From Diabrotica undecimpunctata (taxonomy: Eukaryota; Arthropoda; Insecta; Coleoptera; Chrysomelidae), in assembly GCF_040954645.1 (NCBI RefSeq), contig NC_092807.1, positions 77,020,021 through 77,084,020 on the forward strand: a stretch of 64,000 nt of DNA, in the 5' to 3' direction. Numbering within the stretch: position 1 is the stretch's first letter; every line of letters begins with the position of its first letter. Both the position numbers and the translations under genes were made by a program. The notes beneath the pieces are model-generated. The model was not told the DNA's origin, searched no databases, and saw only the letters and a program-made list of their open reading frames with translations. This document shows, in pieces, positions 33,568-44,743 of the stretch.

Positions 33568-33846
33568 CTATTGCCCAAGCCTCTTCGTATATTTGCACAT
33601 ACTTGAGGTATCCATATTGGGCATTATTTTGCAATGCTGCAAGATCCGCAGAAAAGTGGTATATACTTTTGATTTAAGGTATCCCCTCAAAAAGAAGTTC
33701 AAAGGCAAAATATCCAGTGATCTGGTCAGCCAATTTATTGGAACACTTGCTAATCCAACACCCTGTTTACTGTCACTCCAATAATGACAAATATGCATAT
33801 TAAGTTCAACATTAAACATAACGGTACACTGGTCAGAAAAACACAT
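33568..33846 (-). pseudogene. Mariner transposase fragment
   Basis: Minus-strand frame: FSDQCTVMFNVELNMHICHY (first catalytic block, D kept, E changed to Q) joined directly to INWLTRSLDILPLNFFLRGY (third block, usual D changed to N) and KSKVYTTFLRILQ. The middle, with the second aspartate, is deleted. It belongs to the same broad DD41D-like group as its neighbours. Confidence 0.7.
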
Positions 33847-34519
33847 AATTTATATGGGTTGTTATTTATAATTTCACTAAATTCACCTTGTGTTTTCTAT
33901 TTTTAATGTTGCCTGTTTACTCTGTATATATTTTTTTTAAATTATGCACATCTCTTGAAAATCTGAAATGTTTTGCAAACATTTTCCCTGTATTATAACC
34001 ATGTTTCTATCTCTTGAAGCTTTGAAATGTTTCACTAACATTATCACTTTATTGTAGAACAATTTCTTTAATATATTTTTTAATCATTAATGATTTTTAA
34101 TAAAAATGTTAATTTCCCTTTACTACTGAAGTATAAGTCCAGGAAGAGATTTCTCTGGGATTGGGTTCTACCCTTACCATGGAATAAACATTGATGTTAA
34201 CGTAAAAGTTCAAGATATGAGAACCAATTTCTGTAGTTTGACTATTATTTATATTTTAGTTGCACACAGCATTTTATCACATTGTCGAATTGAAAAAGAA
34301 TAATTCTATAAACATATATTAACCATAAATGTTCAATTTTTGATTTGGTGTGTCACCTGTCAATAATAATAGATTTGAATGGATGAGCGTTGTTTTGATA
34401 ATCATTTTTAATTTTAACTTTTTGTACATTGGACAGTTTGGAGGTACAATGCTAGAAGTGGACAATATTTTTCAGACAATGTTAGGATTGTCCAATTTTG
34501 GACATTTATTATATCGCTG
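33847..34519. other. Intronic, nothing recognised
   Basis: AT-rich. A short repeated phrase (TCTTGAA...CTGAAATGTTT and TCTTGAAGCTTTGAAATGTTT) recurs near 33950 and 34010. No features are supported. Confidence 0.4.
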
Positions 34520-36664
34520 TCCCGGCGGAACAATGACGTAACTGCAAATTTATCGAAAATGAGTTTATGCCATCATTGGGCCCAAACTTGGTTACCCCAT
34601 TCGTCCAGACGTGTTGTTCAGCTTTTAGCCACCAGGGAGTAGATGCGTCATATTTGAAAAATCAGCCGATCTTGGAGAAACAACATAATGTATAGTTGTG
34701 CTTCGATAGGTCTAGTGTGTGCTTGTACCTACGGTGATACATTGAAGCAATTGTATTGTTATTGTTGCCCTAAGGTTTTTTCACAAATACGCGGAAACAT
34801 TGACGTAACTGTATTTTGTGTCATTTTTCATCTAGATTTCTCCTTATTGTGGTAAGATCCCCAAACATCAACACTTGGTAATGCTCTCTTAGTCAAGAGG
34901 GAAAAAAGACAAAGGAATGTGGATAATTGGTTGAAAGAAAAGAGGAAAAGACTTAAGAATTCTAGACAGGGGTATACTTCTAGAACAGGAAAACCTGTAG
35001 CTGCTAAAAAAATGAGACCTGTGTGTACCGACAAATGCCGTTTGAAATGTCCAAATAGGATATCTGAAGACACAGTTTAAAGAGTATTGGGCATTATGGT
35101 CCTTGCAAAGACAGCGAGATATTTTGGCTTCTTGTATTCAGCCACTTGACTTGAGCTACCGACATACTTCTACATCAAAAACCATGCCCAGAAATACAAA
35201 TTGTGCATTTTTCAGGAAAAACAAGAACGGTTATGTAAAATGTTACTCATTAATACTTTTGAAATAATTGAAAGAGCAATTCTCTCTATAATTAAAGCAG
35301 TTTCAAGTGAATAAACTACTATTATACCATAAGATAAACGTGGGAAGGACGAGAGTCACAAGAAAATAAGTGGCAAAATTTTAGATTCTGTTCGTAGTCA
35401 TATAAATTCAATTCCACGAATTGAAAGTCACTATTTTCGAAGTCATTCTTCGAGACAATACATAGACGGTGGTTTAATTATTGCGGAACTTTACAGGAAC
35501 TATATAAAGAAACGAAAAGAAGAAAAAGAAGAAGAAAAGAAGTAGAGTCAGCAACCTACGGTTGTTATTCTCGTATTTTCAACAGCAAATTTAATATAAG
35601 GTTTTTTTTTATCCCGAAGAAAGATCTTTGTGACCAATGCGAATCTTTTAAAAATGCCGGAGCAGAAGAAAGAGAAAATATGCAAACAACAATTGAAAGT
35701 CACTTAGAGGAAAAGGATCTAAGTTGTAAAGAAAAAAACTATCGATAAACTGAAAACAAAAAATTCTAATAACAATATACATCTGACTACTTATGATTTA
35801 CAAGCAGTGTTACCTGTACCAATAGGACAAAGTTCTGCATTTTTTTACAAATCTCGCTTAAACTGATAAGCTAAAGTTAAATTGATAAAGGTGACTGTTA
35901 CTTTTGGAATAAAGTAATGGGGAATAACGGGGCAATAGAAATCTGATCTAGTGTTTATTACTATCTAAAAGAATTGTTAATAACCAGCCCAGGAGTTGAT
36001 GTGATTTTTTTTCCGATTACTCTAGAGGCCAACAAAAAAATAAATTTTGTAATAGCCATGTACCTCTTTGCTGTTAATACTTTGGACATCAATTCTATTT
36101 CTATTCTATTCTATTTCTTTAACTGTTAAAGAAATGGATTTCACTGAGTTTTACAATGTAAAAGCACTGTACAACGTGGACAAAAGTTGATGTTTGCCAA
36201 AAAAGAAGGGGTCAGAGTTCGTCAGAATTGTTTTCAGATAAATGCCAGCTTCGTAGGGCTTACTCTTCAAAAATTCCTTTAGATGGTAACAAACTAAAAG
36301 ATTTGAAACAGTTACTTTCAAAACATATAATTCCTGGATTTTGTAAAGCCTTTTACAATTAAATTTTTCGTTGATACTTTGTTTGCAATTTCAATTTTAT
36401 TTTTAAGTTCCTTTTTATTAAAATTGTTTGCTTTTTCTAAAATTTTCTATTTGTTTAAAATAAACTTTTTCAATGACTTTTTGTGCTTATTTTGATTCCA
36501 CCTTTCAAAACTAGCTAAGTAACCAGAAATTTAAAAAATGAGTATGTCTGTGGAAATTTTATCTTTAAAACTAAATCCTAAAATTTTTCTTTCTAAAACT
36601 AAATTCTTAATTTTTCATCTCTAAATTTGATCTTCAATTGCAATTACGTCATTGTTGGCCCAGG
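34520..36664 (+). mobile_element. Decayed DDE-type DNA transposon, family not named
   Basis: The terminal sequences GGAACAATGACGTAACTGCA (left) and the inverse of the right end (CCAACAATGACGTAATTGCA) match. On the plus strand, through many stops, are KRQRNVDNWLKEKRKRLKNS, GYTSRTGKPVAAKKMRPVC, DKCRLKCPNRISEDT, then HINSIPRIESHYFRSHSSR, YIDGGLIIAELYRNY and YDLQAVLPVPIGQSSAFFYK. This order is familiar from a transposase-like family common in arthropod genomes whose superfamily I cannot name with confidence. Dead copy. Confidence 0.6.
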
Positions 36665-36698
36665 TAGTTTGTGGCAATGTAAAGCAATGTCATATACC

Positions 36699-36703
<5 letters not shown>

Positions 36704-36781
<78 letters not shown>
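36704..36781. repeat. (TA)n microsatellite
   Basis: About 38 TA units, 40 bp to the right of the decayed DDE transposon. Confidence 0.95.
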
Positions 36782-36788
<7 letters not shown>

Positions 36789-37133
36789 GTTAAAAAATAA
36801 GAACAAAAATAAACAGGCAAACAGAAAAAAAATAGATGACGGTGGTAAAAGAAGTATAAGTCAAGAAGATGAACCATTTGGAAAGAGAAGAGACACAGCA
36901 AGAAACATCACAAAAAGAGTCTACAACAGGAAATATAGATAAAATATTTGAATGATTGAATATTTGAATATTTGAATGATACAGAACATAAAAATAGAAA
37001 TGGGTGAAATAAAAAATATGAAAGAAATTTGAATTTGAAGGAAAGAAAGGAAATAAAAAAAAGTCAACATGCTAAAACAAGAAAACCTAATACTACAGCA
37101 AAATTATGAAAGAGTTAAAAAAAAACAAAGAAG

Positions 37134-37136
<3 letters not shown>
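36782..37136. other. A/G-rich intronic stretch
   Basis: Purine-rich on the plus strand (many GAAA and AAGA runs) between two TA microsatellites. It has a small direct repeat (ATTTGAATGATTGAATATTTGAAT) near 36945-36980. No gene seen. Confidence 0.4.

Positions 37137-37192
<56 letters not shown>
37137..37192. repeat. (TA)n microsatellite at the LTR element's left border
   Basis: About 28 TA units running straight into the 5' LTR. The 3' LTR is followed by a similar TA run (44616-44648), so the element appears to have entered a TA microsatellite. Confidence 0.95.
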
Positions 37193-37196
<4 letters not shown>

Positions 37197-38624
37197 AATG
37201 TCCATAAGCAATAAAAAACCGATATACAAATTTTATTACTTAAATAAAAATTAAAATTATTGATATTTCATAAAGACACGGGCATATAAATTTTCAAACA
37301 TCCTGTATAAGACAAAATATGTATTTTAAGTTGTTCGATGAATTGTTCATTAGGCCTCAGAGACAAGACTTTCAAATATTATCGATAAGAAATTTAAATA
37401 AGTCGGTTATTGTGGAATGGATTTACCCGGAATAAAAGTGTATATAGAAAGTGTTTAAACAATAGACCGGGATTTGCGGTGGTTTTTCTCCCCGAAAGAT
37501 TATATCGGTAAAAGTTTATTAACAAAAGACATTGAATTGAGAAACAGGTATCGTTTGTAGCTATTAGTAAGAAATATTTGTAAAGCAGATAGATTTAGTT
37601 AGAATAATTAAAGAATGTTGTTTTCTGGAATTACCCGAATGACGTTTTATAGAGAGAGGTGGATGATTTTTATTGGTCAATTTTTGAATGCAAGGAGGTG
37701 GTGGTTTTGGCTATGATATAGGAGAGAGGAAAAAAGTTAGTTAGTCAGTTTTCGTCCTCCAAGAAGGAAGGAGCTTTGTGATTTGTGTTTGTTTGAAGTC
37801 CCGAAGACGTAATTTACCGGGTGTGTTTATTTGCTGTGTAAAAGCTGACCAGTGTGAGGAACGGGGTACAGAGAGATAGAAAAACCAAAGGGTATAAGAA
37901 TATTAATATCAGACGAAGCCGGAAACATTTGGAGTTATAAACAGGCGCGGAGATTGGCTCAAAAGGAGGCTGCATAGACTAACACGAGTTGTTGGGTTGC
38001 AGATACAAGGACAGATAGGAGAAAGGTGTACCTCATCTGGACCACAATAGGAGCAGAAGCAGAGAAAGGATTTTTTTTTGTGGCGTGGCCATAGAATTGC
38101 AACGGCAGAGAAAGAAAGGTCAGTCAATTTTCATTAGAGCAGGAGTGTGGTTTTCATTTATTAATTAAATAAATTGAATAAATAATAGAGACAGTTAATT
38201 TTGCGATCATTTAAAAAAAAAGAATTATAAAAAGAGCTTGGTTATAACACATATTAAAAATCAATGTAAAATAACATTTGGGTCCATGATAGAAAACAAC
38301 TTCTCATATATTTAAAGTTAGTATATTGCAAATATTACAGGATTGATTGTTATATAAAATTTCATTAAAATAAAGGACATCTCACATATAGTTCAGTTGA
38401 AATTCTATGTATTTTATTCAGGTCATATTACCTATCCCAATTAGGATGCCAATTGGAAAATATTTTGAATCCACGATCAAAGGTAAATAGTACAAGTTAA
38501 ATAGCCTGAGATTGTAATTAATTAATGCTGATTTATTGTGATTAATTGGAGATTAGATCATTTAATAAATATAGACAGGAATTTTTCTAAGTAAGCAATA
38601 TAATACAATTTAAATAGCATAACA
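37193..38624 (+). repeat. 5' LTR
   Basis: Begins at TTTGAATGTCCATAAGC directly after a TA microsatellite, lacking the first 9 or so bases (TGTTGTACT) found in the 3' LTR. Ends ...AAATAGCATAACA. Compared with the 3' LTR it lacks about 27 bp near 37655 and has a different 25-bp patch near 37811. Confidence 0.9.
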
Positions 38625-38791
38625 AAATGGCCCCCAACGTGTAAAGCTTTGAAAAATATTTCTAGTTGGCAAATTTAAAAGGATAGGAGTAGACGAGCAG
38701 ATATTTGAAAGTTTATATGCCGTGGATAAAGTGAAATATTATGTAAAATTTGAGGACATAAAGATTTATATATTTTTTTTAAGATACAACT

Positions 38792-38958
38792 TACCATAAT
38801 TGATTTATTCGTGATATTGACAATTTATAAGTTACCATAATTGATTTATTTGTGTGATATTTACATTTGATAATTTTACCATACTTGATTTATTTGATTG
38901 ATTTTGACATTTGATATTTTACCATTTGATTTATTTGTGGGATATTGAAATTTGATAC
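38792..38958. repeat. Tandem repeat in the LTR element's leader, 4 units of about 42 bp
   Basis: Units start TTACCATAATTGATTTATT, then TTACCATAATTGATTTATTT, TTACCATACTTGATTTATTT and TACCATTTGATTTATTTG, each followed by a GATATTGACATTTGATA-like half. Located between the primer site and gag. Confidence 0.85.
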
Positions 38959-39054
38959 TCGTACTCAAGAGTTATTACATTTGAACAAGAAAAGTCCCGT
39001 TTGTTACAACAGACCAGTAGAATTTTATATTTGGCGGGGATAAAAACATAATAA

Positions 39055-40470
39055 ATGCCAAACACAAGAAACAAGAGCAAAGAGAACAAAAAACAAGAAG
39101 ATAAATCAGAACAGGAAGAATATTCAGACCAGGAAGACGTATTAGACACAACAGTAATGGAGACAGAAAAACAAGAATCGGGAATAGAAAAATTAATACA
39201 GATGATGCAACTCCAATCACAGAAGATGGATGAATCACAACAAAGAACGGAACAAAAATTGGACAATTTGGAAGAAAACCAAAGAAAAATGGAACAAAAA
39301 ATGGAAACGCGTATGGACAAATATGAAAACGAAATAAAAGTCTGTTTAGAAAGAAGTAGGGAAGAAACAGAGAGGAAACTAGAATTGCAGAGAGAAGAAA
39401 TCGAAACTAAAATGAAGGATATTCAGAGTATGCAAGAAAGGGAATTAGAACAGATAGAAATAAAATTTGAAAATGCGCTACAAGACCGGAAAGAAACGGA
39501 AAGGAGATTTAAACAAATTGCAGAGATGGAGATAAGAGGAGTAGAAAGAAAGGAAGTCATCGTACATAGCACAGAAGACGTAAAAGTACGATTTGGCGGG
39601 GATATAAGGAAACTACACCCAGTGCCTTTTATAAATAACCTAAAGGAAAAAGTCAAATACATAGGACCGTTTGCAACAGCAAAGGAAACCATCAGAAACC
39701 ATCTCAAAGAAGAGGCAAATCTTTGGTTTGTCAGCAAGGAAGAAGAATTGGACAATTGGCAAGATTTTGAGAGAAGATTCTTAAATTATTTCTGGGGAAA
39801 AATCCAGCAACTACAAGTAAATAAAGAGTTACAAAATGGAAAATACCATGAGAGGATGGGCGTATCAGAAAAGATGTACGCATTACAACTCTATAATAAT
39901 GCAAAACATTTGCAATATAATTATTCATCAGAACAATTGGTAGAGTTGATATCGCGACACTTTGAAGATACCTTGGAAGACCACATAAATCTCCAAAATT
40001 ACAAGGACATTGACAGCTTATGTCAATTTTTGCAAATGAGAGAATCACGTAGGCATGAAAGAAGAGAAAGAAGACCGCAAGAAAATTATAGACAAAGAGA
40101 AAACCAAGAATATAGAGATAGAGGTCAAAATTGTAGAAGAGATTATACAAGACGAGAATTCATACCTAGACGGGGATACGAAAATAGACCGAACGGAAGA
40201 GAGAATTATGAACCCAGAACCCAGAGATGGAATGAAAACAGGGATCGGGAAAATCAGAGTAGAAATAACCGCCCATACCAAGGAAACAGATACAATAACC
40301 CACGGAATGAACAGGAATCTCGCGGTAACCGATACGGGAATGATAGACCAAAAGAGAACAGAAGAGAAATAAATAATATGCAAAGAGAAGAAAATGAATA
40401 TGAGAGAGAAGATGACGGGCGAGAAAACACAGAAGAACAACAGGCGTGTTTTCAAGAAGGCGCTCACTAA
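39055..40470 (+). CDS. LTR retrotransposon Gag (471 aa)
   Basis: The N-terminal half (residues about 1-165) is strongly charged coiled coil (QRTEQKLDNLEENQRKMEQK). It is followed by a capsid-like region (GGDIRKLHPVPFINNLKEKV ... LWFVSKEEELDNWQDFERRF) matching the retrotransposon Gag domain. The C-terminus is rich in Arg/Asn/Tyr/Glu (residues about 330-450) with no CCHC zinc knuckle, so a basic tail probably binds the RNA. The frame is intact. The protease frame overlaps its end by 25 nt in the -1 phase, suggesting programmed -1 frameshifting. Confidence 0.85.
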   Translation: MPNTRNKSKENKKQEDKSEQEEYSDQEDVLDTTVMETEKQESGIEKLIQMMQLQSQKMDESQQRTEQKLDNLEENQRKMEQKMETRMDKYENEIKVCLERSREETERKLELQREEIETKMKDIQSMQERELEQIEIKFENALQDRKETERRFKQIAEMEIRGVERKEVIVHSTEDVKVRFGGDIRKLHPVPFINNLKEKVKYIGPFATAKETIRNHLKEEANLWFVSKEEELDNWQDFERRFLNYFWGKIQQLQVNKELQNGKYHERMGVSEKMYALQLYNNAKHLQYNYSSEQLVELISRHFEDTLEDHINLQNYKDIDSLCQFLQMRESRRHERRERRPQENYRQRENQEYRDRGQNCRRDYTRREFIPRRGYENRPNGRENYEPRTQRWNENRDRENQSRNNRPYQGNRYNNPRNEQESRGNRYGNDRPKENRREINNMQREENEYEREDDGRENTEEQQACFQEGAH

Positions 40471-41063
40471 AAACAAAGAAACAAACAGGAATTTTTTGTC
40501 ACCCCAAGGAATTTATTAAACTGGCAGGAAACAATGAAAAGAGAAATGGAGTTAATTTAAAATTTGTGGATGGATTTATAAATGAGAAACCAATTAAAAT
40601 TATGATGGACACAGGCTCTGAAATAACACTGGTCAACAGAAAATTAATCGAAGAAGTAAATTTAACAAGTCTAATTTATAAAATACCTAGGGTGAATTTA
40701 GTGGGCGCAAATAAGCGGACATTGGCAACAATAAATGAAGGTATACGAGTAATGGTACGATTGAAAAAAAATATGTATGCACTTCAATGTGTAATAATGC
40801 CGAATATGTCACATGACATGATTGTAGGCGTTGACGAATTAACGGAAAAACATGTAGTGATCGACTTCAAAACCAATACGATGAAAATAACAAAGGAAAA
40901 AGAAGAACAGGATAAGGAACAAGAGAAACAAATTACGGACGAATCAGAGAAAGAACAAACGGTGGAAATGAACCTGGTGACGAAGAAAGGAAAAGGAAGA
41001 AAGAGGGGAAAAGGTCAGAAAAAGATCAAAGAAAAAAAAAACCTGGGATTCCTCAAAAGATGA
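40446..41063 (+). CDS. LTR retrotransposon aspartic protease
   Basis: Retropepsin signature IKIMMDTGSEITLVNRKLIE (active DTG), then a second hydrophobic block (CVIMPNMSHDMIVGVDEL; D in place of the usual I/LLG.D). It processes the Gag-Pol precursor. The C-terminal part is a Lys/Glu-rich linker. The frame ends at a stop where RT should begin: a segment containing GGGATTCCTCAAAAGA is repeated at about 41045 and 41117, and RT codons are missing. Confidence 0.85.
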   Translation: MFSRRRSLKTKKQTGIFCHPKEFIKLAGNNEKRNGVNLKFVDGFINEKPIKIMMDTGSEITLVNRKLIEEVNLTSLIYKIPRVNLVGANKRTLATINEGIRVMVRLKKNMYALQCVIMPNMSHDMIVGVDELTEKHVVIDFKTNTMKITKEKEEQDKEQEKQITDESEKEQTVEMNLVTKKGKGRKRGKGQKKIKEKKNLGFLKR

Positions 41064-41104
41064 GACGAGCTCAGGAGAAGAAGATGGAAAGATTTTGACA
41101 AGAA

Positions 41105-41869
41105 ATGAAAGCAAAACTTGGGATTCCTCAAAAGAAGAGACGAGCCCAACAAAAAAAACAAAGCAAAATGAAGAGGACAGTAAAGCTCATCGACGAATAC
41201 CCAAGACCAACAAATCTAAAAACATTGCGAGGGTTTCTCGGTACGATAAATTATTTCAAGAAATTAATTCCCGATTTAAGCCAAAAAGAAATTCCTTTAA
41301 TAAAATTGTTAAAGAAAGGGACAAAATGGAATTGGAAAGAAGAACAGGAGGAAGCTTTCAAAATATTGAAACAAGAATTTGCTAAAGGAACGAAAATATA
41401 TCACCCTATTTACAATTTGCCGTTTATACTCCGTACGGATGCGTCGATACAGAAATTTGCAGGAGTGTTGTCGCAAATACAAAACGGCCAAGAGGTTCCG
41501 ATATGTTTTATATCTCGAGTGACTAAAACACATGAGAGAAAATACAGTGTCACCGAGTTGGAATTCGCCAGTGTACTATTTTACGTAAACAAATTAAGGT
41601 TTTACTTATTGGGAGCTAAATTCACCATCGAAACGGATCATGCAGCATTGATACACATCATGAAGAATCGATTGGTAAATAACAGAATACACAGAGGCAT
41701 TCTGCTCTTACAAGAGTATGATTTCCAATTTCGATACATCAAAGGGAAAGACAACATAATAGCTGACGCTTTAACACGGGACGAAGATACAGGAAAAAAG
41801 GAGACAATTACATTACATGTGGGATTGAATATATTGACACAAGACGAAGGGATATTTTTCGTTAAATGA
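41105..41869 (+). CDS. RT connection and RNase H remainder of Pol
   Basis: Begins with a lysine-rich start, then EYPRPTNLKTLRGFLGTINY, the region immediately after the RT thumb, and LPFILRTDASIQKFAGVLSQ (first RNase H Asp), KYSVTELEFASVLFYVNKLR (Glu), FTIETDHAALIHIM (Asp) and YIKGKDNIIADALTR (last Asp). RNase H looks complete, but the polymerase palm with YxDD is absent, so this copy cannot copy RNA by itself. Confidence 0.88.
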   Translation: MKAKLGIPQKKRRAQQKKQSKMKRTVKLIDEYPRPTNLKTLRGFLGTINYFKKLIPDLSQKEIPLIKLLKKGTKWNWKEEQEEAFKILKQEFAKGTKIYHPIYNLPFILRTDASIQKFAGVLSQIQNGQEVPICFISRVTKTHERKYSVTELEFASVLFYVNKLRFYLLGAKFTIETDHAALIHIMKNRLVNNRIHRGILLLQEYDFQFRYIKGKDNIIADALTRDEDTGKKETITLHVGLNILTQDEGIFFVK

Positions 41870-41973
41870 GATAAGGACCGACCAGGAAGGCCTAGAAGAA
41901 AGAGAAAAGAGAAGAGCAGAGCTAGAAAACGAGATATTTTTTAAGAGAATAGACGGAAAGGAATTATAATTTA

Positions 41974-42997
41974 GTGACACCGACATTGGCAGAAAGAATC
42001 ATAAAGAAACTACACGAGGAAAATGGACATATTGGCAGTAGAAAGGTATGGCTTGTGTTTAGGGAAAACTACATCAGTCGACAAGATTACCGCATTGCAA
42101 AAGAGATCACACAGAAATGCGAAGTATGCCAGAAATACAAGAGCAGGAATTTTAAAAAACGAAAATATTGCAAAGAGCATTGTATCCCGGAACAACCTGG
42201 ACATTATAGCCATCGACATGTTAAGCGATCTAATTGTGACCACGCAAAGGAACAAGCATATTCTGGTGATGGTGGATGTGTTCTCAAAATACGTGAAATC
42301 ATATAGTTGCCGCACCACAAAAGGGGAAGAAATATTGAGAAAAATAGACAATTTCATCGCTACGGTAGGAACCCCAAGAAAAATTTTACTAGACAATGCA
42401 ACGTACTTCCGAAATGATCGTTTCAAGGGACAGCTTAGAGAACGGGGAATCGAGACGAACTTTGTAAGCATCAGGCATCCCCAAAGTAATCCTTCTGAGC
42501 GATTTATACAAGAGGTAACGAAATTTCTTCGCATTGCAACGGATGGTCAACATCGGCGATGGGACAGAAAATTGGGAGAAATAGAGATGTACCTAAATTC
42601 CATGCCAAGTACAGTAACGAAAGAAACACCAGAATACATCATGAAAGGCGTCATGCCGATAAGACCGTGGGAAGATCCAGAACAAAGAGAGTATCGACAG
42701 TTTATAGAAACGGTTCAGAGGAGATTAAGAAGAAGCAATGAGAAATACATCCAGAGACAGGGTCATAATAGGAAACGAAGACCAGTAACTTTCCAAAAGG
42801 GTGACAAAGTAATGGTAAGAGCATTAAGAGTGTCAAATCTTCAGAGCGGTATTTGCGCAAAATTGATGCCTGTTTTCGAAGGGCCATACATAGTAAACAA
42901 CCAAGATGGAGTAAACAGCTATGAGTTGAAACATATGGATTCTGAAAAGATCAGAGGTATTTATAATATCCATGATGTATATAAATATCACGAATGA
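41974..42997 (+). pseudogene. LTR retrotransposon integrase, one frameshift
   Basis: The zinc-binding domain is in one frame (LHEENGHIGSRKVWLVFREN, CEVCQKYKS: H..H..C..C). After a shift at a run of six As near 42160 the core follows in the next frame: LDIIAIDMLSDL (Asp), ILLDNATYFRND (Asp) and RHPQSNPSERFIQEVTKFLR (Glu). A C-terminal basic/SH3-like part ends at HDVYKYHE. All DDE residues are present; the single frame change would stop translation. Confidence 0.85.
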
Positions 42998-43142
42998 AGA
43001 TTTAAATTTGTATAAAGTAGATAGTAGGATAGGATAATACGTAGCATAAGTACAGCTAGCATACAGGAAGTGCGTTTTAGTTTGCCTCGAGAAAATTTAG
43101 TTGCATAGATTGATAATTTTATCGATTACAAAGGCGGGGATT

Positions 43143-44611
43143 TGTTGTACTTTTGAATGTCCATAAGCAATAAAAAACCGATATACAAATTTTATTACTT
43201 AAATAAAAATTAAAATTATTGATATTTCATAAAGACACGGGCATATAAATTTTCAAACATCCTGTATAAGACAAAATATGTATTTTAAGTTGTTCGAAGA
43301 ATTGTTCATTAGGCCTCAGAGACAAGACTTTCAAATATTATCGATAAGAAATTTAAATAAGTCGGTTATTGTGGAATGGATTTACCCGGAATAAAAGTGT
43401 ATATAGAAAGTGTTTAAACAATAGACCGGGATTTGCGGTGGTTTTTCTCCCCGAAAGATTATATCGGTAAAAGTTTATTAACAAAAGACATTGAATTGAG
43501 AAACAGGTATCGTTTGTATCTATTAGTAAGAAATATTTGTAAAGCAGATAGATTTAGTTAGAATAATTAAAGAATGTTGTTTTCTGGAATTACCCGAATG
43601 ACGTTTTATAGAGAGAGTTGGTTGGTAACGATATACGTCACAGAGGTGGATGATTTTTATTGGTCAATTTTTGAATGCAAGGAGGTGGTGGTTTTGGCTA
43701 TGATATAGGAGAGAGGAAAAAAGTTAGTTAGTCAGTTTTCGTCGTCCAAGAAGGAAGGAGCTTTGTGATTTGTGTTTGTTTGAAGTCCCAAAGACGTAAT
43801 ACGCGCTATCTCAGAGTTGCTATGTAAAAGCTGACCAGTGTGAGGAACGGGGTACAGAGAGATAGAAAAACCAAAGGGTATAAGAATATTAATATCAGAC
43901 GAAGCCGGAAACATTTGGAGTTATAAACAGGCGCGGAGATTGCCTCAAAAGGAGGCTGCATAGACTAACACGAGTTGTTGGGTTGCAGATGCAAGGACAG
44001 ATAGGAGAAAGGTGTACGTCATCTGGACCACAATAGGAGCAGAAGCAGAGAAAGGATTTTTTTTTGTGGCGTGGCCATAGAATTGCAACGGCAGAGAAAG
44101 AAAGGTCAGTCAATTTTCATTAGAGCAGGAGTGTGGTTTTCATTTATTAATTAAATAAATTGAATAAATAACAGAGACAGTTAATTTTGCGATCATTAAA
44201 AAAAAAAAAAAAGAATTATAAAAAGAGCTTAGTTATAACACATATTAAAAATCAATGTAAAATAACATTTGGGTCCATGATAGAAAACAACTTCTCATAT
44301 ATTTAAAGTTAGTATATTGTAAATATTACAGGATTGATTGTTATATAAAATTTCATTAAAATAAAGGACATCTCACATATAGTTCAGTTGAAATTCTATG
44401 TATTTTATTCAGGTCATATTACCTATCCCAATTAGGATGCCAATTGGAAAATATTTTGAATCCACGATCAAAGGTAAATAGTACAAGTTAAATAGCCTGA
44501 GATTGTAATTAATTAATGCTGATTTATTGTGATTAATTGGAGATTAGATCATTTAATAAATATAGACAGGAATTTTTCTAAATAAGCAATATAATACAAT
44601 TTAAATAGCAT

Positions 44612-44615
<4 letters not shown>
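43143..44615 (+). repeat. 3' LTR
   Basis: Begins TGTTGTAC after the polypurine-like tract and ends CATAACA, so TG...CA with the short inverted TGTTRT/AYAACA. Contains the 27-bp segment GTTGGTAACGATATACGTC-type missing from the 5' copy (near 43615). Confidence 0.9.

Positions 44616-44648
<33 letters not shown>
44616..44648. repeat. TA microsatellite at the LTR element's right border
   Basis: About 14 TA units directly after the 3' LTR, matching the TA run before the 5' LTR. Confidence 0.9.
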
Positions 44649-44655
<7 letters not shown>

Positions 44656-44743
44656 ACATCTAGGGATAAAAATAGAAGTAAAAAATAACAAAAAAAAACT
44701 AGAGGAAATACTTGTGTAAATGAATAAATTAATAGGTAATTAC

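Larger units (their letters stand above)
37193..44615 (+). mobile_element. Ty3/Gypsy-like LTR retrotransposon lacking the RT core
   Basis: Direct LTRs of about 1.43 and 1.47 kb at 37193-38624 and 43143-44615, roughly 99% alike apart from indels. Order: LTR, primer-site-like TGGCCCCCAACGTG at 38628, gag, protease, RNase H, integrase, polypurine-like GGCGGGGATTTG, LTR. Protease before RNase H and integrase after it indicate Ty3/Gypsy. The RT fingers and palm (including the YxDD box) are absent. No envelope frame is present. About 7.4 kb. Confidence 0.9.

Noticed and set aside
42998..43142. An envelope gene after integrase in the LTR element
   Set aside because: Only about 145 bp separate integrase from the 3' LTR; no open frame, so no sign of an errantivirus-type envelope.
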